Position numbers and translations under genes: made by a program. A DNA stretch of 64,000 nt from Pseudomonadota bacterium (GTDB taxonomy: Bacteria > Pseudomonadota > Gammaproteobacteria > Steroidobacterales > Steroidobacteraceae). Below, piece after piece: positions 50,733 to 58,723 of the stretch; position 1 is the stretch's first letter, and each line of letters starts with the position of its first letter. Below the pieces are notes generated by a model. The model was not told the DNA's origin, did not search any database, and saw only the letters and a program-made list of their open reading frames with translations. The DNA lies in contig JANXUT010000025.1 of assembly GCA_025356075.1 (NCBI GenBank), forward strand, positions 62,001 through 126,000. Direction: 5' to 3'.

Positions 50733-51815
50733 TCAGCGCGTCTTGGCGGGGAGGCGCTTGGCGAGGTGCGGTCGGGACGGCAGAAGCAGGACGCCGCTGT
50801 CGGTCAGCGCGAGTTTTGCTTCCGGGTAGACGACGCGCACGCGCTCGAGCGAGTCGAGGAAGAACCGACGGAACTGCCGGAGCTCCGCGTACGCGTGTCC
50901 AAACTGCTCGGAGAGTTGCTGCCAGCTGACGTTGCTCGGGCGGCTCAAGTGGAAGAGCCGGTGGACGAGCCACGCGTAGACATCGAGATCCATCGGGCTC
51001 TTGCGCAGATGCTTGATCGCTTTCGTCGACAGTGGCGCGGAGCGCTCCAGGATCGAGTGGAACAGCACGCTCGAGAGCTGCAGCGAACTCCCCTGGCCCA
51101 CACCGTGGTCCTCGTCCCACCACAGGCGCGCCTCTTCCGCAAATAAGGCCTGGCGGATGTGCAGGCCGGTGCGCCCGCTCGCATCGCGGATGTTCTCGTC
51201 GATCGAGAGCGTGCAGTGGATGAGCCGCAGGAGCTGGTTCGCGTAGACCCTGAGGCTGCCCCGCTCGCCGCGGGTGATCGGCACATCGAGCATTCGCAGG
51301 AATTCGTGGACCGAGCGACCGAGGTAGATTTCCGGCGAGCGCGTGCGCACCGCTTCGCTCGCGCAATAGATCGTGAGCAGGCGCGCCGGAACGCCGTACG
51401 GCAGCCCTGACTCCGGCCGCGTCGTGCCGAGGGTCAGTTCGAGCCAGCCGTTCTTTCGCGTGAACGCGGTGAGCTCGCCTGGATCCGCATGCGGGAACGA
51501 GCACTGGATGAGCGGCACATAGTGGAAGGAGATCCCCTCCGCCGCTCCGCTCGTGCCCGCGGCGAGCGCGGGCGCTTTCTCAACTGCCGTCGTCGCCGGC
51601 GGCGGGAGCCGCGGCGTGATCGTCCGAAGCCCCGGTGTCACCACCTTCTCGAACGCGCTCGGCGGGAATCCGGTGAAGTGCGGCTCGAGGTCGGCAGCGG
51701 CGACGCCGTCCGCGACGAGCTGTGCCAGCATGCGCGCGCGCGAGTACCCTGCAGCGGCATATCGCTGCAGTCGCGCAGTGAGGTCGGGGGCCGGAATCGG
51801 AGCGTCGGTGCTCAC
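50733..51815 (-). CDS. repA: Plasmid-type replication initiator RepA
   Basis: 360 residues. Broad-host plasmid RepA family (RepA_C). Seen: GLPYGVPARLLTIYCASEAVRTRS, EIYLGRSVHEFLRMLDVPIT, LRVYANQLLRLIHCTLSI and the C-terminal SPMDLDVYAWLVHRLF, LSRPSNVSWQQLSEQFG and FFLDSLERVRVVYPEAKLAL, which together are diagnostic. Residues 1-90 are a divergent, proline-rich N-terminal extension containing a small helical domain. Divergent from parA; a perfect inverted repeat lies in the 67-95 bases between them. Confidence 0.9.
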   Translation of the reverse strand: MSTDAPIPAPDLTARLQRYAAAGYSRARMLAQLVADGVAAADLEPHFTGFPPSAFEKVVTPGLRTITPRLPPPATTAVEKAPALAAGTSGAAEGISFHYVPLIQCSFPHADPGELTAFTRKNGWLELTLGTTRPESGLPYGVPARLLTIYCASEAVRTRSPEIYLGRSVHEFLRMLDVPITRGERGSLRVYANQLLRLIHCTLSIDENIRDASGRTGLHIRQALFAEEARLWWDEDHGVGQGSSLQLSSVLFHSILERSAPLSTKAIKHLRKSPMDLDVYAWLVHRLFHLSRPSNVSWQQLSEQFGHAYAELRQFRRFFLDSLERVRVVYPEAKLALTDSGVLLLPSRPHLAKRLPAKTR

Positions 51816-51850
51816 GGAGGTGCTTTAGCGCCTTCTTGGCGGTTCGGATG

Positions 51851-51885
51851 CACGGATTTCTGGTAGATTCGGCCCGAAATCCGTG
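51851..51885. repeat. Perfect 10-bp inverted repeat between repA and parA
   Basis: CACGGATTTC (51851-51860) and GAAATCCGTG (51876-51885), 15-base spacer. It sits between the divergent repA and parA genes, so it is a candidate operator for ParA (whose N-terminus has an HTH) or RepA, or a partition site. Confidence 0.65.
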
Positions 51886-51909
51886 GATGAGCTATTCCGG
51901 GAGAGAATT

Positions 51910-53085
51910 GTGCCAGCGACCCCCGCCATTGACAAGCTCGACGCCATTCTCGCCTACAGCGAGAACTTCCTCGGGCGCATGCACGAGATGGGTCAGTCGC
52001 CCCATTCGCGTAAATCGCTGCAGCGACTTTTCTCGCCGTCCGAGGCCGCCGAGATGGTTGGGCGGGACCGGACGACGCTCGCGCGCGCCGAGGCCGAACT
52101 CGGCGTCGTGCCGCCGGCGAGGAACCCCGACAACAACCGCCGGCTTGGCTACACGCTTGAGCAGGTCCAGGCATTCCGCCGCCACTTCGGGACTCTGCCG
52201 CACCGGGACCCCGAGCAGGATCGGCCGATCGTGATCGCCTGCCAGAATTTCAAGGGCGGCGTCGGCAAGTCGACCACCTGCATCAACTTCGCCCACTACC
52301 TGGCGCTTCGGGGCTACCGCGTGCTGGTCATCGATACGGACAGCCAGGCGACGACGACCTCGATGTTCGGCTACGTGCCGGACGCCGAGATCACGCAGAA
52401 CGACACGATCCTCGCCTACTTAGGCGGCGCCCACTCGACGCTCGAACCGGTCGTTCGCAAAACCTATTTCCCCGGTATCGACCTGATCCCGGCGTGCCTC
52501 GCGCTCTACGAGGCCGAGATCGCGCTCGTCCTTCACATCGCCGAACAGTCGACCGCCGAGGCGCGGCGCGAGGTGTTCGCCGAGCTCGGCTACGGCATCC
52601 AGACGGTGGCCGACAACTACGACGTCGTCCTGCTCGACTCGCCGCCCGCGCTCGGTGTCATCTCGCTCAACGTGCTCATCGCGGCGGATGCGCTCGTGGT
52701 GCCGACCGCCGCCAAGATGTTCGATTTTTCTTCGACCGTGCAGTTCTTCCGGATGATCCGGACGTACGTCGCCCAGCTCGCTCCCGAGAAGAGCTACCGC
52801 TGGATCTCGGTGCTGACGACGCTGTTCGACCAGCGCTACGACAGCCAGCGGCAGTTCGTCGACGTGATGCGGGCGTGCTTTGGCGAGTCGGTCTTCCAGC
52901 GCGTCTTCTTCCACGCCGCGGAGGTCATCAATGCGTCGGCCCAGTTCGTGGGGCCGTACGAGCAGGTGAAGCCGAACCGCAAGGTGCTCGAGATGATGGA
53001 CGGCGTGTTCGGGGAAGTGGAGCTCGCGGTGCTGCGCGAGTGGCCATCGAAGCGCGCGGCGCTGAATGCGAAAGGGATCATCTGA
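51910..53085 (+). CDS. parA: ParA partition ATPase with N-terminal HTH (type Ia)
   Basis: 391 residues from GTG 51910, preferred for GGGAGAG upstream; a GTG at 51883 adds nine residues and would overlap the inverted repeat. N-terminal DNA-binding domain with SPSEAAEMVGRDRTTLARAEAELG, then the deviant Walker A NFKGGVGKSTTCINFAH, Walker A' VIDTDSQATTTS and VVLLDSPPALG. The N-terminal HTH class (P1/Bp1026b-like) binds its own promoter. Drives active segregation with the ParB product. Confidence 0.93.
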   Translation: MPATPAIDKLDAILAYSENFLGRMHEMGQSPHSRKSLQRLFSPSEAAEMVGRDRTTLARAEAELGVVPPARNPDNNRRLGYTLEQVQAFRRHFGTLPHRDPEQDRPIVIACQNFKGGVGKSTTCINFAHYLALRGYRVLVIDTDSQATTTSMFGYVPDAEITQNDTILAYLGGAHSTLEPVVRKTYFPGIDLIPACLALYEAEIALVLHIAEQSTAEARREVFAELGYGIQTVADNYDVVLLDSPPALGVISLNVLIAADALVVPTAAKMFDFSSTVQFFRMIRTYVAQLAPEKSYRWISVLTTLFDQRYDSQRQFVDVMRACFGESVFQRVFFHAAEVINASAQFVGPYEQVKPNRKVLEMMDGVFGEVELAVLREWPSKRAALNAKGII

Positions 53086-53108
53086 CGGAACCGGGCGAGG
53101 AGAGCGAG

Positions 53109-54092
53109 ATGAGCAACAAGCGACTTTTTGGCGGGACACGACTCGGCGACATCGCGAATTCCGCGCGGGAACGTAGCGGCGAGACACCGACGCTCGAGCG
53201 GCTGGGGCCCCAGGCGATCCTGCCGACCGCGGAGCTCGCGCTCCACGGCCGGACGAGCCCCGGGCTCACGCGGGAAACTGTCCTCAGCGTCGACCCGAAG
53301 CGCTGCCGCGGTTGGAAATACCACAACCGGACGGGCGCCTGGTACACGCGCGATCGCTGCGCGGACCTGATCAATTCGATCCCGAAGGACGGCCAGCAGG
53401 AGCCTGCGCTCGCTCGCCGGATTTCCGGGGATCCGGGCTTCGACTACGAGCTCATCTATGGGATGCGGCGACGGTTCGCCTGCGAGGTGACGAACACGAA
53501 GCTCAAGGTCCGCGTCGTCGACATTTCCGACGCGCAGGCCGCCGTGCTCATGCACCTCGAAAACGCAGACCGCCAGGACATCACCGCGATGGAGCGGGCG
53601 CTGTCGTTCCAGGCACAGCTCGATGCCCGCCTGTTCCCGACGCAGGAGGCGCTCGCGAATGCGCTCAACGTGTCGAAGGGGCAGGTTACGAAGATGCTGA
53701 AGGCAGCCCAGCTGCTCGCGCACGCCTCGATCGCGAACCTGCTCGTCGACCGCTCGGCGGTGCCGATCGAGCAGGCCTACAAGCTGGCCACGCTGATGGA
53801 TCGGCCGGGGGCCCGGGACGTCGTGCTGCAGGCCGCAAAAAACGCCGGCCGCCGGGAGGAGGAGGGCGGTCGCGACCCGCGCGCCGTTCTCAAGCTCCTC
53901 CTCGCGAGCCTCGACCAGTCCCGCAAGCTCGAACCGGTCCGCCGCGAATACAACGTCGGGAAGGCCGGGCGCGCGATCCTCGTCCGGAACGCGAAGGGCA
54001 AGGTGACGGTGGCGTTCCCGAAGGGGCTTGGCCCCTCGGACCGCGATGCGGTCATCCAGGCGATGGAACAGATCCTGAAGGACCTCGCGTGA
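53109..54092 (+). CDS. parB: ParB partition protein
   Basis: 327 residues from ATG 53109 (GAGGAGAG upstream). ParB N-domain: GWKYHNRTGAWYTRDRC then IPKDGQQEPALARRI; arginine-rich ELIYGMRRRFACEV (CTPase-type box region) and the HTH QEALANALNVSKGQVTKML. 23 bases after parA. Binds parS sites and ParA. A 19-bp palindrome starts five bases past its stop. Confidence 0.93.
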   Translation: MSNKRLFGGTRLGDIANSARERSGETPTLERLGPQAILPTAELALHGRTSPGLTRETVLSVDPKRCRGWKYHNRTGAWYTRDRCADLINSIPKDGQQEPALARRISGDPGFDYELIYGMRRRFACEVTNTKLKVRVVDISDAQAAVLMHLENADRQDITAMERALSFQAQLDARLFPTQEALANALNVSKGQVTKMLKAAQLLAHASIANLLVDRSAVPIEQAYKLATLMDRPGARDVVLQAAKNAGRREEEGGRDPRAVLKLLLASLDQSRKLEPVRREYNVGKAGRAILVRNAKGKVTVAFPKGLGPSDRDAVIQAMEQILKDLA

Positions 54093-54096
54093 GGTC

Positions 54097-54115
54097 AGGT
54101 TTCGAGACGAAACCT
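54097..54115. repeat. 19-bp palindrome after parB (parS candidate)
   Basis: AGGTTTCGAGACGAAACCT: perfect 8-bp arms, 3-bp centre. Not followed by a T-run, so a terminator is less likely than a ParB or Rep site. Confidence 0.55.
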
Positions 54116-54210
54116 ACGTAACTAGTTGTTATAATTAAGAAAACACCCTTCTCAGGTACACGAAACGGGAGCAACGACGGCCGCGCCGGATTCATCGCCG
54201 CTTCCCACTG

Positions 54211-54234
54211 GGCGTGGAACATTGGCGTGGAACA
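54211..54234 (+). repeat. Two iteron-like direct repeats
   Basis: GGCGTGGAACA at 54211-54221 and again at 54224-54234, a 13-base period. Only two copies, fewer than typical iteron arrays. Confidence 0.45.
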
Positions 54235-54322
54235 AAGACGCCGCTAAGTATTTGATAAATAATAAGTAGATGGAACCGGAAGGATCGAAATGGCGGCGGA
54301 TTCGTCATAACGCCGCCAGTTG

Positions 54323-54348
54323 CGGAAAAATTTCCGGAATGTCGGAAA
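54323..54348. repeat. Alternating CGGAAA/TTTCCG inverted repeats
   Basis: CGGAAA (54323-54328), TTTCCG (54331-54336) and CGGAAA (54343-54348) form two nested inverted repeats. Confidence 0.4.
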
Positions 54349-54438
54349 TCCAACACGCTTGATCCCGCCCTCGGCGGTACTGTATATCCAAACAGTCCCC
54401 CAACCGAGCGAGCCGGGCCACCGAGGCCCCGTGGCGAC

Positions 54439-54675
54439 ATGGCGTTTCGATGCCCTCTCTGCAGTTCAACGGGTTTTGAACCCGTGACCGTTCGCCGGCC
54501 GAACGGAACGCTGTACCGATCCGATTCGCTCTACAGCTGCAATGGCTGCTCGGCGGCATTCACCGACCCGACGCGATTCACGCGCCCGCCGCCCTCCGGC
54601 GCGCAGGAGTCGCTCGAGTTGCGGGGCTGGCAGAGCCGCCGGACACTGGCGCGTCGCGCGCGCGCCGAGCGCTAA
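54439..54675 (+). CDS. Small zinc-ribbon protein
   Basis: 78 residues from ATG 54439. CPLC at residues 5-8 and CNGC about residue 34-37 form a two-knuckle zinc site; YRCPxCxxxxFEPVxVxRPxG is a ribbon pattern. A basic C-terminus (SRRTLARRARAER) could contact nucleic acid. Partner unknown. It is the first gene after the AT-rich region and may belong to the replicon core. Confidence 0.65.
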   Translation: MAFRCPLCSSTGFEPVTVRRPNGTLYRSDSLYSCNGCSAAFTDPTRFTRPPPSGAQESLELRGWQSRRTLARRARAER

Positions 54676-54690
54676 GGGGTACCGGCAACG

Positions 54691-55737
54691 ATGAAATCCA
54701 CCGCCACGTCCGGCCCGCCGGCGGGACGGAAGTCCGTGTCCCCGCACCGATTCGCCGCCGGCCTCGGGGCGACGATGTTCCTCGGTTGCGTCCTCGTCGC
54801 TGCCTCCGCCCGCGCAGCGCCCGTCTGCGCGCGCCATTTGCCGTCCGCGCCGACGCTCGAGCGCCTGCACGAGGCGATGGGGCAGGGGCGATTCGTTGCG
54901 TACGAGCCGACCTCGCTCGTGGTCCGCGATGGCCGTCCCTCCCATGCCGACCGCGCGAGCATTCGTGCGGACCTCGAGGTGCTCAGGCCGCGATTCGATT
55001 CGCTGATCACCTACGGCGCGTTGCACGGAGCCGAGGCGGTCCCGGCGATCGCGACGGAACTTGGCTTTCGCGCGCTCGTCATCGGCATCTGGAATCCGTT
55101 CGACGAGGCGGAGGTCGAGGCGGCGCTTGCGGCAGCCCGCCGCTATCCCTCGCTCGTGGTCGGGATTTCTGTCGGCAATGAGCTCGTGTTCGCTCACCGG
55201 CGTAGCGCGGCGGAGCTGTCCGCGCGCCTCGCGGCGCTCAGGGCGCGCGCACCGGCTGTGCCGCTTGCGACGACGGAGCCCTTCCACATCTTCTACTCGG
55301 ACGAGGAGAGCGTGGTGCTCGGCGAGGTCGATTTCCTGCTCGCCAACGTCCATCCCGTGTTCCAGCCATGGTTTCGCACGGCGCCCGATGGGAGCGCGGC
55401 CGAGTTCGTGGTGAGCGTCGTGGGCAAGCTCGCGCAGCGCTATTGCGGCGCGATTCTCGTCAAGGAGACGGGCGTCCCGACGGCGCCGGCGGCTGCCGGC
55501 TTCAGCGCCGCGCGCCAGGCGGGCTTCTACCGCGAGCTGCGACGGCAGTTCCCGCCGACGCCGCAGCGCGCGTTCGCGTATTTCGTGGCCTTCGATGCGC
55601 CATGGCGGGTCCAGGATCAGCAGGCCTCGCCTGGCATCCACCCGGAGGAGGCGCACTGGGGGCTGTACGACGAAGCCCGTCGGCCGAAGGACGTCGTGAG
55701 GGAAATCCCGCCGCTCGTGGCGACCGGCAGCCGATGA
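54691..55737 (+). CDS. GH17-like exo-beta-1,3-glucanase, secreted
   Basis: 348 residues. N-terminal membrane/signal segment (about 27-43). TIM-barrel glycosidase: VAYEPTSLVVRDG then SLITYGALHG, acid/base glutamate in VVGISVGNELVF, and nucleophile in ILVKETGVPTAP (matching the GH17 ETGWP motif). FVAFDAPWR and HWGLYDEARRPK complete the pattern of COG5309-type enzymes acting on beta-1,3-glucans. Confidence 0.82.
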   Translation: MKSTATSGPPAGRKSVSPHRFAAGLGATMFLGCVLVAASARAAPVCARHLPSAPTLERLHEAMGQGRFVAYEPTSLVVRDGRPSHADRASIRADLEVLRPRFDSLITYGALHGAEAVPAIATELGFRALVIGIWNPFDEAEVEAALAAARRYPSLVVGISVGNELVFAHRRSAAELSARLAALRARAPAVPLATTEPFHIFYSDEESVVLGEVDFLLANVHPVFQPWFRTAPDGSAAEFVVSVVGKLAQRYCGAILVKETGVPTAPAAAGFSAARQAGFYRELRRQFPPTPQRAFAYFVAFDAPWRVQDQQASPGIHPEEAHWGLYDEARRPKDVVREIPPLVATGSR

Positions 55738-55880
55738 ACCGGCGCGCGGGGTTGCGAGACTCACTCCATCCGCGGCGCCGTCCGGGCGTCATGGTCACGG
55801 CGTATCATGGGTGGACGTGCCTCCCCGCATGCGGCGACGTGCCGTTGCACCCCTCGTTTTTCCGATCAGGAGTTAGGTCC

Positions 55881-56459
55881 ATGTCACAACGCATCCTGGC
55901 CATCACCCTCGCGAGCGCGATCGCCCTGCCGGCGTTCGCGGCGCTGCAACCCGGGGCGGCGGCTCCGGATTTCTCGGCGCAGGCCTCGCTCGCCGGCAAG
56001 CCCTTCGCGTACTCGCTGAAGGAGGCGCTGAAGAAGGGCCCGGTCGTCGTCTATTTCTACCCGTCGGCATTCACGAGCGGTTGCAACGCCCAGGCGCATG
56101 CCTTCGCCGTCAACCAGGACAAGTTCACGGCGGCGGGGGCAACGATCATCGGCGTGTCGCTCGATGACATCGGCCGCCTCAACGACTTCTCGAAGGACCC
56201 CGAGTACTGCGGCGGCAAGATTCCGGTCGCCTCCGATCCCGAGGGCAAGATCGCGAAGTCCTACGACCTCAAGGTGTCGCCCGCGCAGTCCGGTGCGAAG
56301 GATTCTCGCGGGGTCGAGATTGGCCACGGCTTCGCCGAGCGGACGACCTTCGTCGTCGGCAAGGGCGGGTCGATCGCCGCGACCGTCGGCGGCGTCAAGC
56401 CGACCGACAACGTCGATGCGGCGCTCGCGGCCGTGAAGGCGCTGCCGGCCGCGAAGTAA
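55881..56459 (+). CDS. Exported peroxiredoxin (AhpC/TSA, bacterioferritin-comigratory-like)
   Basis: 192 residues from ATG 55881 (AGGAG upstream). Signal peptide (ILAITLASAIALPAFA). Active site VVYFYPSAFTSGCNAQAHAF with the peroxidatic cysteine; further EYCGGKIPVASDPEG, which carries a candidate resolving cysteine. Reduces peroxides in the periplasm. Typical FTPGCT is FTSGCN here. Confidence 0.88.
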   Translation: MSQRILAITLASAIALPAFAALQPGAAAPDFSAQASLAGKPFAYSLKEALKKGPVVVYFYPSAFTSGCNAQAHAFAVNQDKFTAAGATIIGVSLDDIGRLNDFSKDPEYCGGKIPVASDPEGKIAKSYDLKVSPAQSGAKDSRGVEIGHGFAERTTFVVGKGGSIAATVGGVKPTDNVDAALAAVKALPAAK

Positions 56460-56472
56460 GCGGGAGGAGTGA

Positions 56473-56507
56473 GCGGGTCGCGGTTCCTACGGGGATCGCG
56501 AACCCGC
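56473..56507 (+). terminator. Hairpin downstream of the peroxiredoxin gene
   Basis: GCGGGTCGCG and CGCGAACCCGC pair over about ten bases with a single bulged A and a 14-base loop. No T-run follows, so it is at best a weak intrinsic terminator or an mRNA end protector. Confidence 0.4.
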
Positions 56508-56516
56508 GAAGGTGCG

Positions 56517-56732
56517 CTAGAGGAGCCCCAGGTGCGGCGCGTCGCTGTCCTCGTCGTGCACGAATGACAGCGGATCGGGAAGGGCGCCGATCGGCGTCGC
56601 TCCACTTGGCGTCGACCGGTAGCGGGGAAAGGCGCCCGTCATGGTCGGCCGAAACGCCTCGCCCGCGACGAGGTCGGCGGGCTGCACGCCGCTTCGAAGG
56701 GCGATCGGATTTCGACGGCGTCGCGGCGACAT
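56517..56732 (-). CDS. Possible small protein of 71 residues, unknown
   Basis: Starts at ATG 56732. Third codon positions are mostly G or C and the tail reads GALPDPLSFVHDEDSDAPHL, acidic and unlike the arginine-rich noise of antisense frames. No family recognised and no clear Shine-Dalgarno. Might be real, or the end of a decayed gene. Confidence 0.35.
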   Translation of the reverse strand: MSPRRRRNPIALRSGVQPADLVAGEAFRPTMTGAFPRYRSTPSGATPIGALPDPLSFVHDEDSDAPHLGLL

Positions 56733-57177
56733 GGGGCTTAACCTCAAGGAAACGGAATCAACCGTACCGTGGCTGCGTCCCGACTGCGGTGATGGAGATC
56801 GCAATTGGCGGCCGATCCGCCGAAAATTGTTCAATCGCGGCAGGAACTTAGCGGCGAATCACGCCGCGCGTTGCCTGAGGCCGGGTTCGCTGGCCGTTCG
56901 AGAGGGTGGTGCCGGCAGGATGGAGTCGGTCGGGCTCACGAAGTTTCGGAGGGGGGCCGGTTCGTCGCGGCGCCCGCCGTCTCACCACCTGCCTGCGAAT
57001 GAGACTTTAGTCCCCGCACCCCGACCCGAGAACGAACGGTTTCGTCTCGCGCCATGCCCAAACAATCGACCCCGGCGGCGCCACGCGCGTGGCTCGCCAG
57101 CATGGCCGATAGTGTCGGATCGACGGCATGGAAGACGCGCGCGGGCGCGCGTACAACGGCAGGCAAGGGAGGACGCG
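56733..57177. other. Intergenic region upstream of the AraC-type regulator
   Basis: About 445 bases. Only arginine-rich spurious frames. AAGGGAGG at the right edge is the Shine-Dalgarno of the regulator gene. No clear promoter or operator identified. Confidence 0.4.
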
Positions 57178-58278
57178 ATGTCCGAGAGTCCCATTCGAGT
57201 CGCCGTGCTTGGATACGACGGGGTCCAGACGCTGGATATCGTCGGTCCGCTCGATGCGTTCGACAGCGCCGCGACCGCGGTACCGGGCGCCTACACCTGC
57301 CGCGTGACGAGCGTCGACGGTGCGCCGTTCAGGAGCGAAGCGGGGCTTTCGATCACACCTGCCTGCGCGCTCAAGGACGCCGGGCCCATCGACACGCTGA
57401 TCGTGCCGGGCGGGGCGGGCGGGCGGCGAGCCGAGGTCGCCGAAGTGCTCGTGGCGGCGCTGCTCGCCGCGGCGCCGCGCGTGCGACGGATCGTGTCGGT
57501 CTGCACGGGCATCTACGTGACGGCCGCGGCGGGGCTCCTCGACCGGCGTGCTGCAACGACGCACTGGCGATTCGCGGCGGACGTCGCCAGGCGCTTCCCG
57601 TCGGTGCGGCTCGATGCCGATGCGATCTTCGTCAAGGACGGCCCGTACTACACCTCGGCCGGCATCACGGCGGCCATCGACCTCGCGCTTGCGCTGATCG
57701 AGGAAGACTACGGGCCGGGCCTGGCGCTCGCCGTCGCCCGCGATCTCGTCGTGTACCTGAAACGCGCGGGCGGCCAGCGGCAGTACTCGGAGCCTTTGCG
57801 CTTCCAGGCGCGTGGCGCGGATCGCTTCGCCGACCTCGCAGCATGGTTGGTCGCGCACCTCGCCGAGGACTTGTCGATCGAGCGGCTCGCCGCGCGGACG
57901 CGCTTGAGTCCACGGCAGTTCAGCCGGGAGTTCCGCCGTGTGTTCGGGATGACGCCGGCCGAGCAGATCGAGGTGCTTCGGCTCGATGCCGCCCGCGACC
58001 ACCTGACCACGTCCAACGCGAACGTCGGCAGCATTGCGAGCGCGGTCGGGTTTCGCAGCGACGATGCCTTCCGCCGTGCCTTCGACCGTCGCTTCGGGCT
58101 CCCGCCCACGGAATTTCGGCGGCGCTTCGCGCCGCGCCCGTCCGTCACCCAAGGAAACAATCATGCGGATCACTTTCGCGATCGCGCTCACGACCGCACT
58201 GCTCCTGCTGACCGGAGCGAGCGATACGGCCTACGGTCCCCGCTACACGCCAGCCGGGGAGCTGATCCTGCCGACTGA
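57178..58278 (+). CDS. GlxA-family AraC-type transcriptional regulator
   Basis: 366 residues from ATG 57178. N-terminal DJ-1/PfpI-like domain (VAVLGYDGVQTLDIVGPLDAF, TLIVPGGAGG, IVSVCTGIYVTAAAGLLDRR) with a nucleophile-like cysteine, and C-terminal AraC double HTH (LAARTRLSPRQFSREFRRVFGMTPAEQIE, VGFRSDDAFRRAFDRRFGLPP). The HTH should end near residue 325; about 38 further residues (HADHFRDRAHDRTAPAD etc.) overlap the cytochrome P460 gene by 116 bases and look non-homologous, so the original stop may have been lost. Confidence 0.87.
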   Translation: MSESPIRVAVLGYDGVQTLDIVGPLDAFDSAATAVPGAYTCRVTSVDGAPFRSEAGLSITPACALKDAGPIDTLIVPGGAGGRRAEVAEVLVAALLAAAPRVRRIVSVCTGIYVTAAAGLLDRRAATTHWRFAADVARRFPSVRLDADAIFVKDGPYYTSAGITAAIDLALALIEEDYGPGLALAVARDLVVYLKRAGGQRQYSEPLRFQARGADRFADLAAWLVAHLAEDLSIERLAARTRLSPRQFSREFRRVFGMTPAEQIEVLRLDAARDHLTTSNANVGSIASAVGFRSDDAFRRAFDRRFGLPPTEFRRRFAPRPSVTQGNNHADHFRDRAHDRTAPADRSERYGLRSPLHASRGADPAD

Positions 58279-58723
58279 CTATCGCGAGTGGGTGTACTTA
58301 AGTTCCGGGCTCGACATGAGCTACAGCGAGGGGCCGTCCGACATGGGGCACTCGATGTTCGACAACGTGTTCGTGGACCCCGCGGCGTGGGCCGCGTTCA
58401 AGCGGACCGGTCACTGGCCCGACAAGACGGTGTTCGTGCTCGAGGGACGTCTCGCCACGAGCAAGGGCTCCATCGTCAAGCACGGGCAATACCAGACCGA
58501 GGATCGCATGGCACTCGAGGCACACGTGCGTGACGAGGCGCGATTCAAGGGCGGCTGGGGGTTCTTCGCCTTCGGCGGGGAAGCGCCCGCCGCGCAGCTG
58601 CCGACGGCGGCGCCGTGCTACAGCTGCCACCAGGCGCACGGCGCCGTCGACACGACCTTCACGCAGTTCTATCCGACCGCCAAGCCCGTCGCCGTCAAGG
58701 CAGGAACCTTTCGCGCCGACTAG
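58163..58723 (+). CDS. Cytochrome P460 family c-type heme protein, exported
   Basis: 186 residues from ATG 58163 with AAGGAAA upstream, inside the 3' end of the AraC gene. Signal peptide (ALTTALLLLTGASDTAYG). Seen: DYREWVYLSSGLDMSY, heme motif CYSCH (AAPCYSCHQAHG) and terminal FTQFYPTAKPVA. P460 proteins oxidise hydroxylamine or detoxify reactive nitrogen species; this short exported type is common in heterotrophs. Its stop shares CTAG with the convergent TonB-receptor stop. Confidence 0.87.
   Translation: MRITFAIALTTALLLLTGASDTAYGPRYTPAGELILPTDYREWVYLSSGLDMSYSEGPSDMGHSMFDNVFVDPAAWAAFKRTGHWPDKTVFVLEGRLATSKGSIVKHGQYQTEDRMALEAHVRDEARFKGGWGFFAFGGEAPAAQLPTAAPCYSCHQAHGAVDTTFTQFYPTAKPVAVKAGTFRAD

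Larger units (their letters stand above)
54093..54438. other. AT-rich noncoding stretch after parB, candidate parS/oriV
   Basis: About 345 bases, far more AT-rich than the window (around 54115-54150 and 54240-54275). It contains a 19-bp palindrome (54097-54115), a tandem GGCGTGGAACA repeat (54211-54234) and an alternating CGGAAA/TTTCCG array (54323-54348). No gene is visible. Taken with repA-parA-parB, it is the best place in the window for a centromere or origin. Confidence 0.5.
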
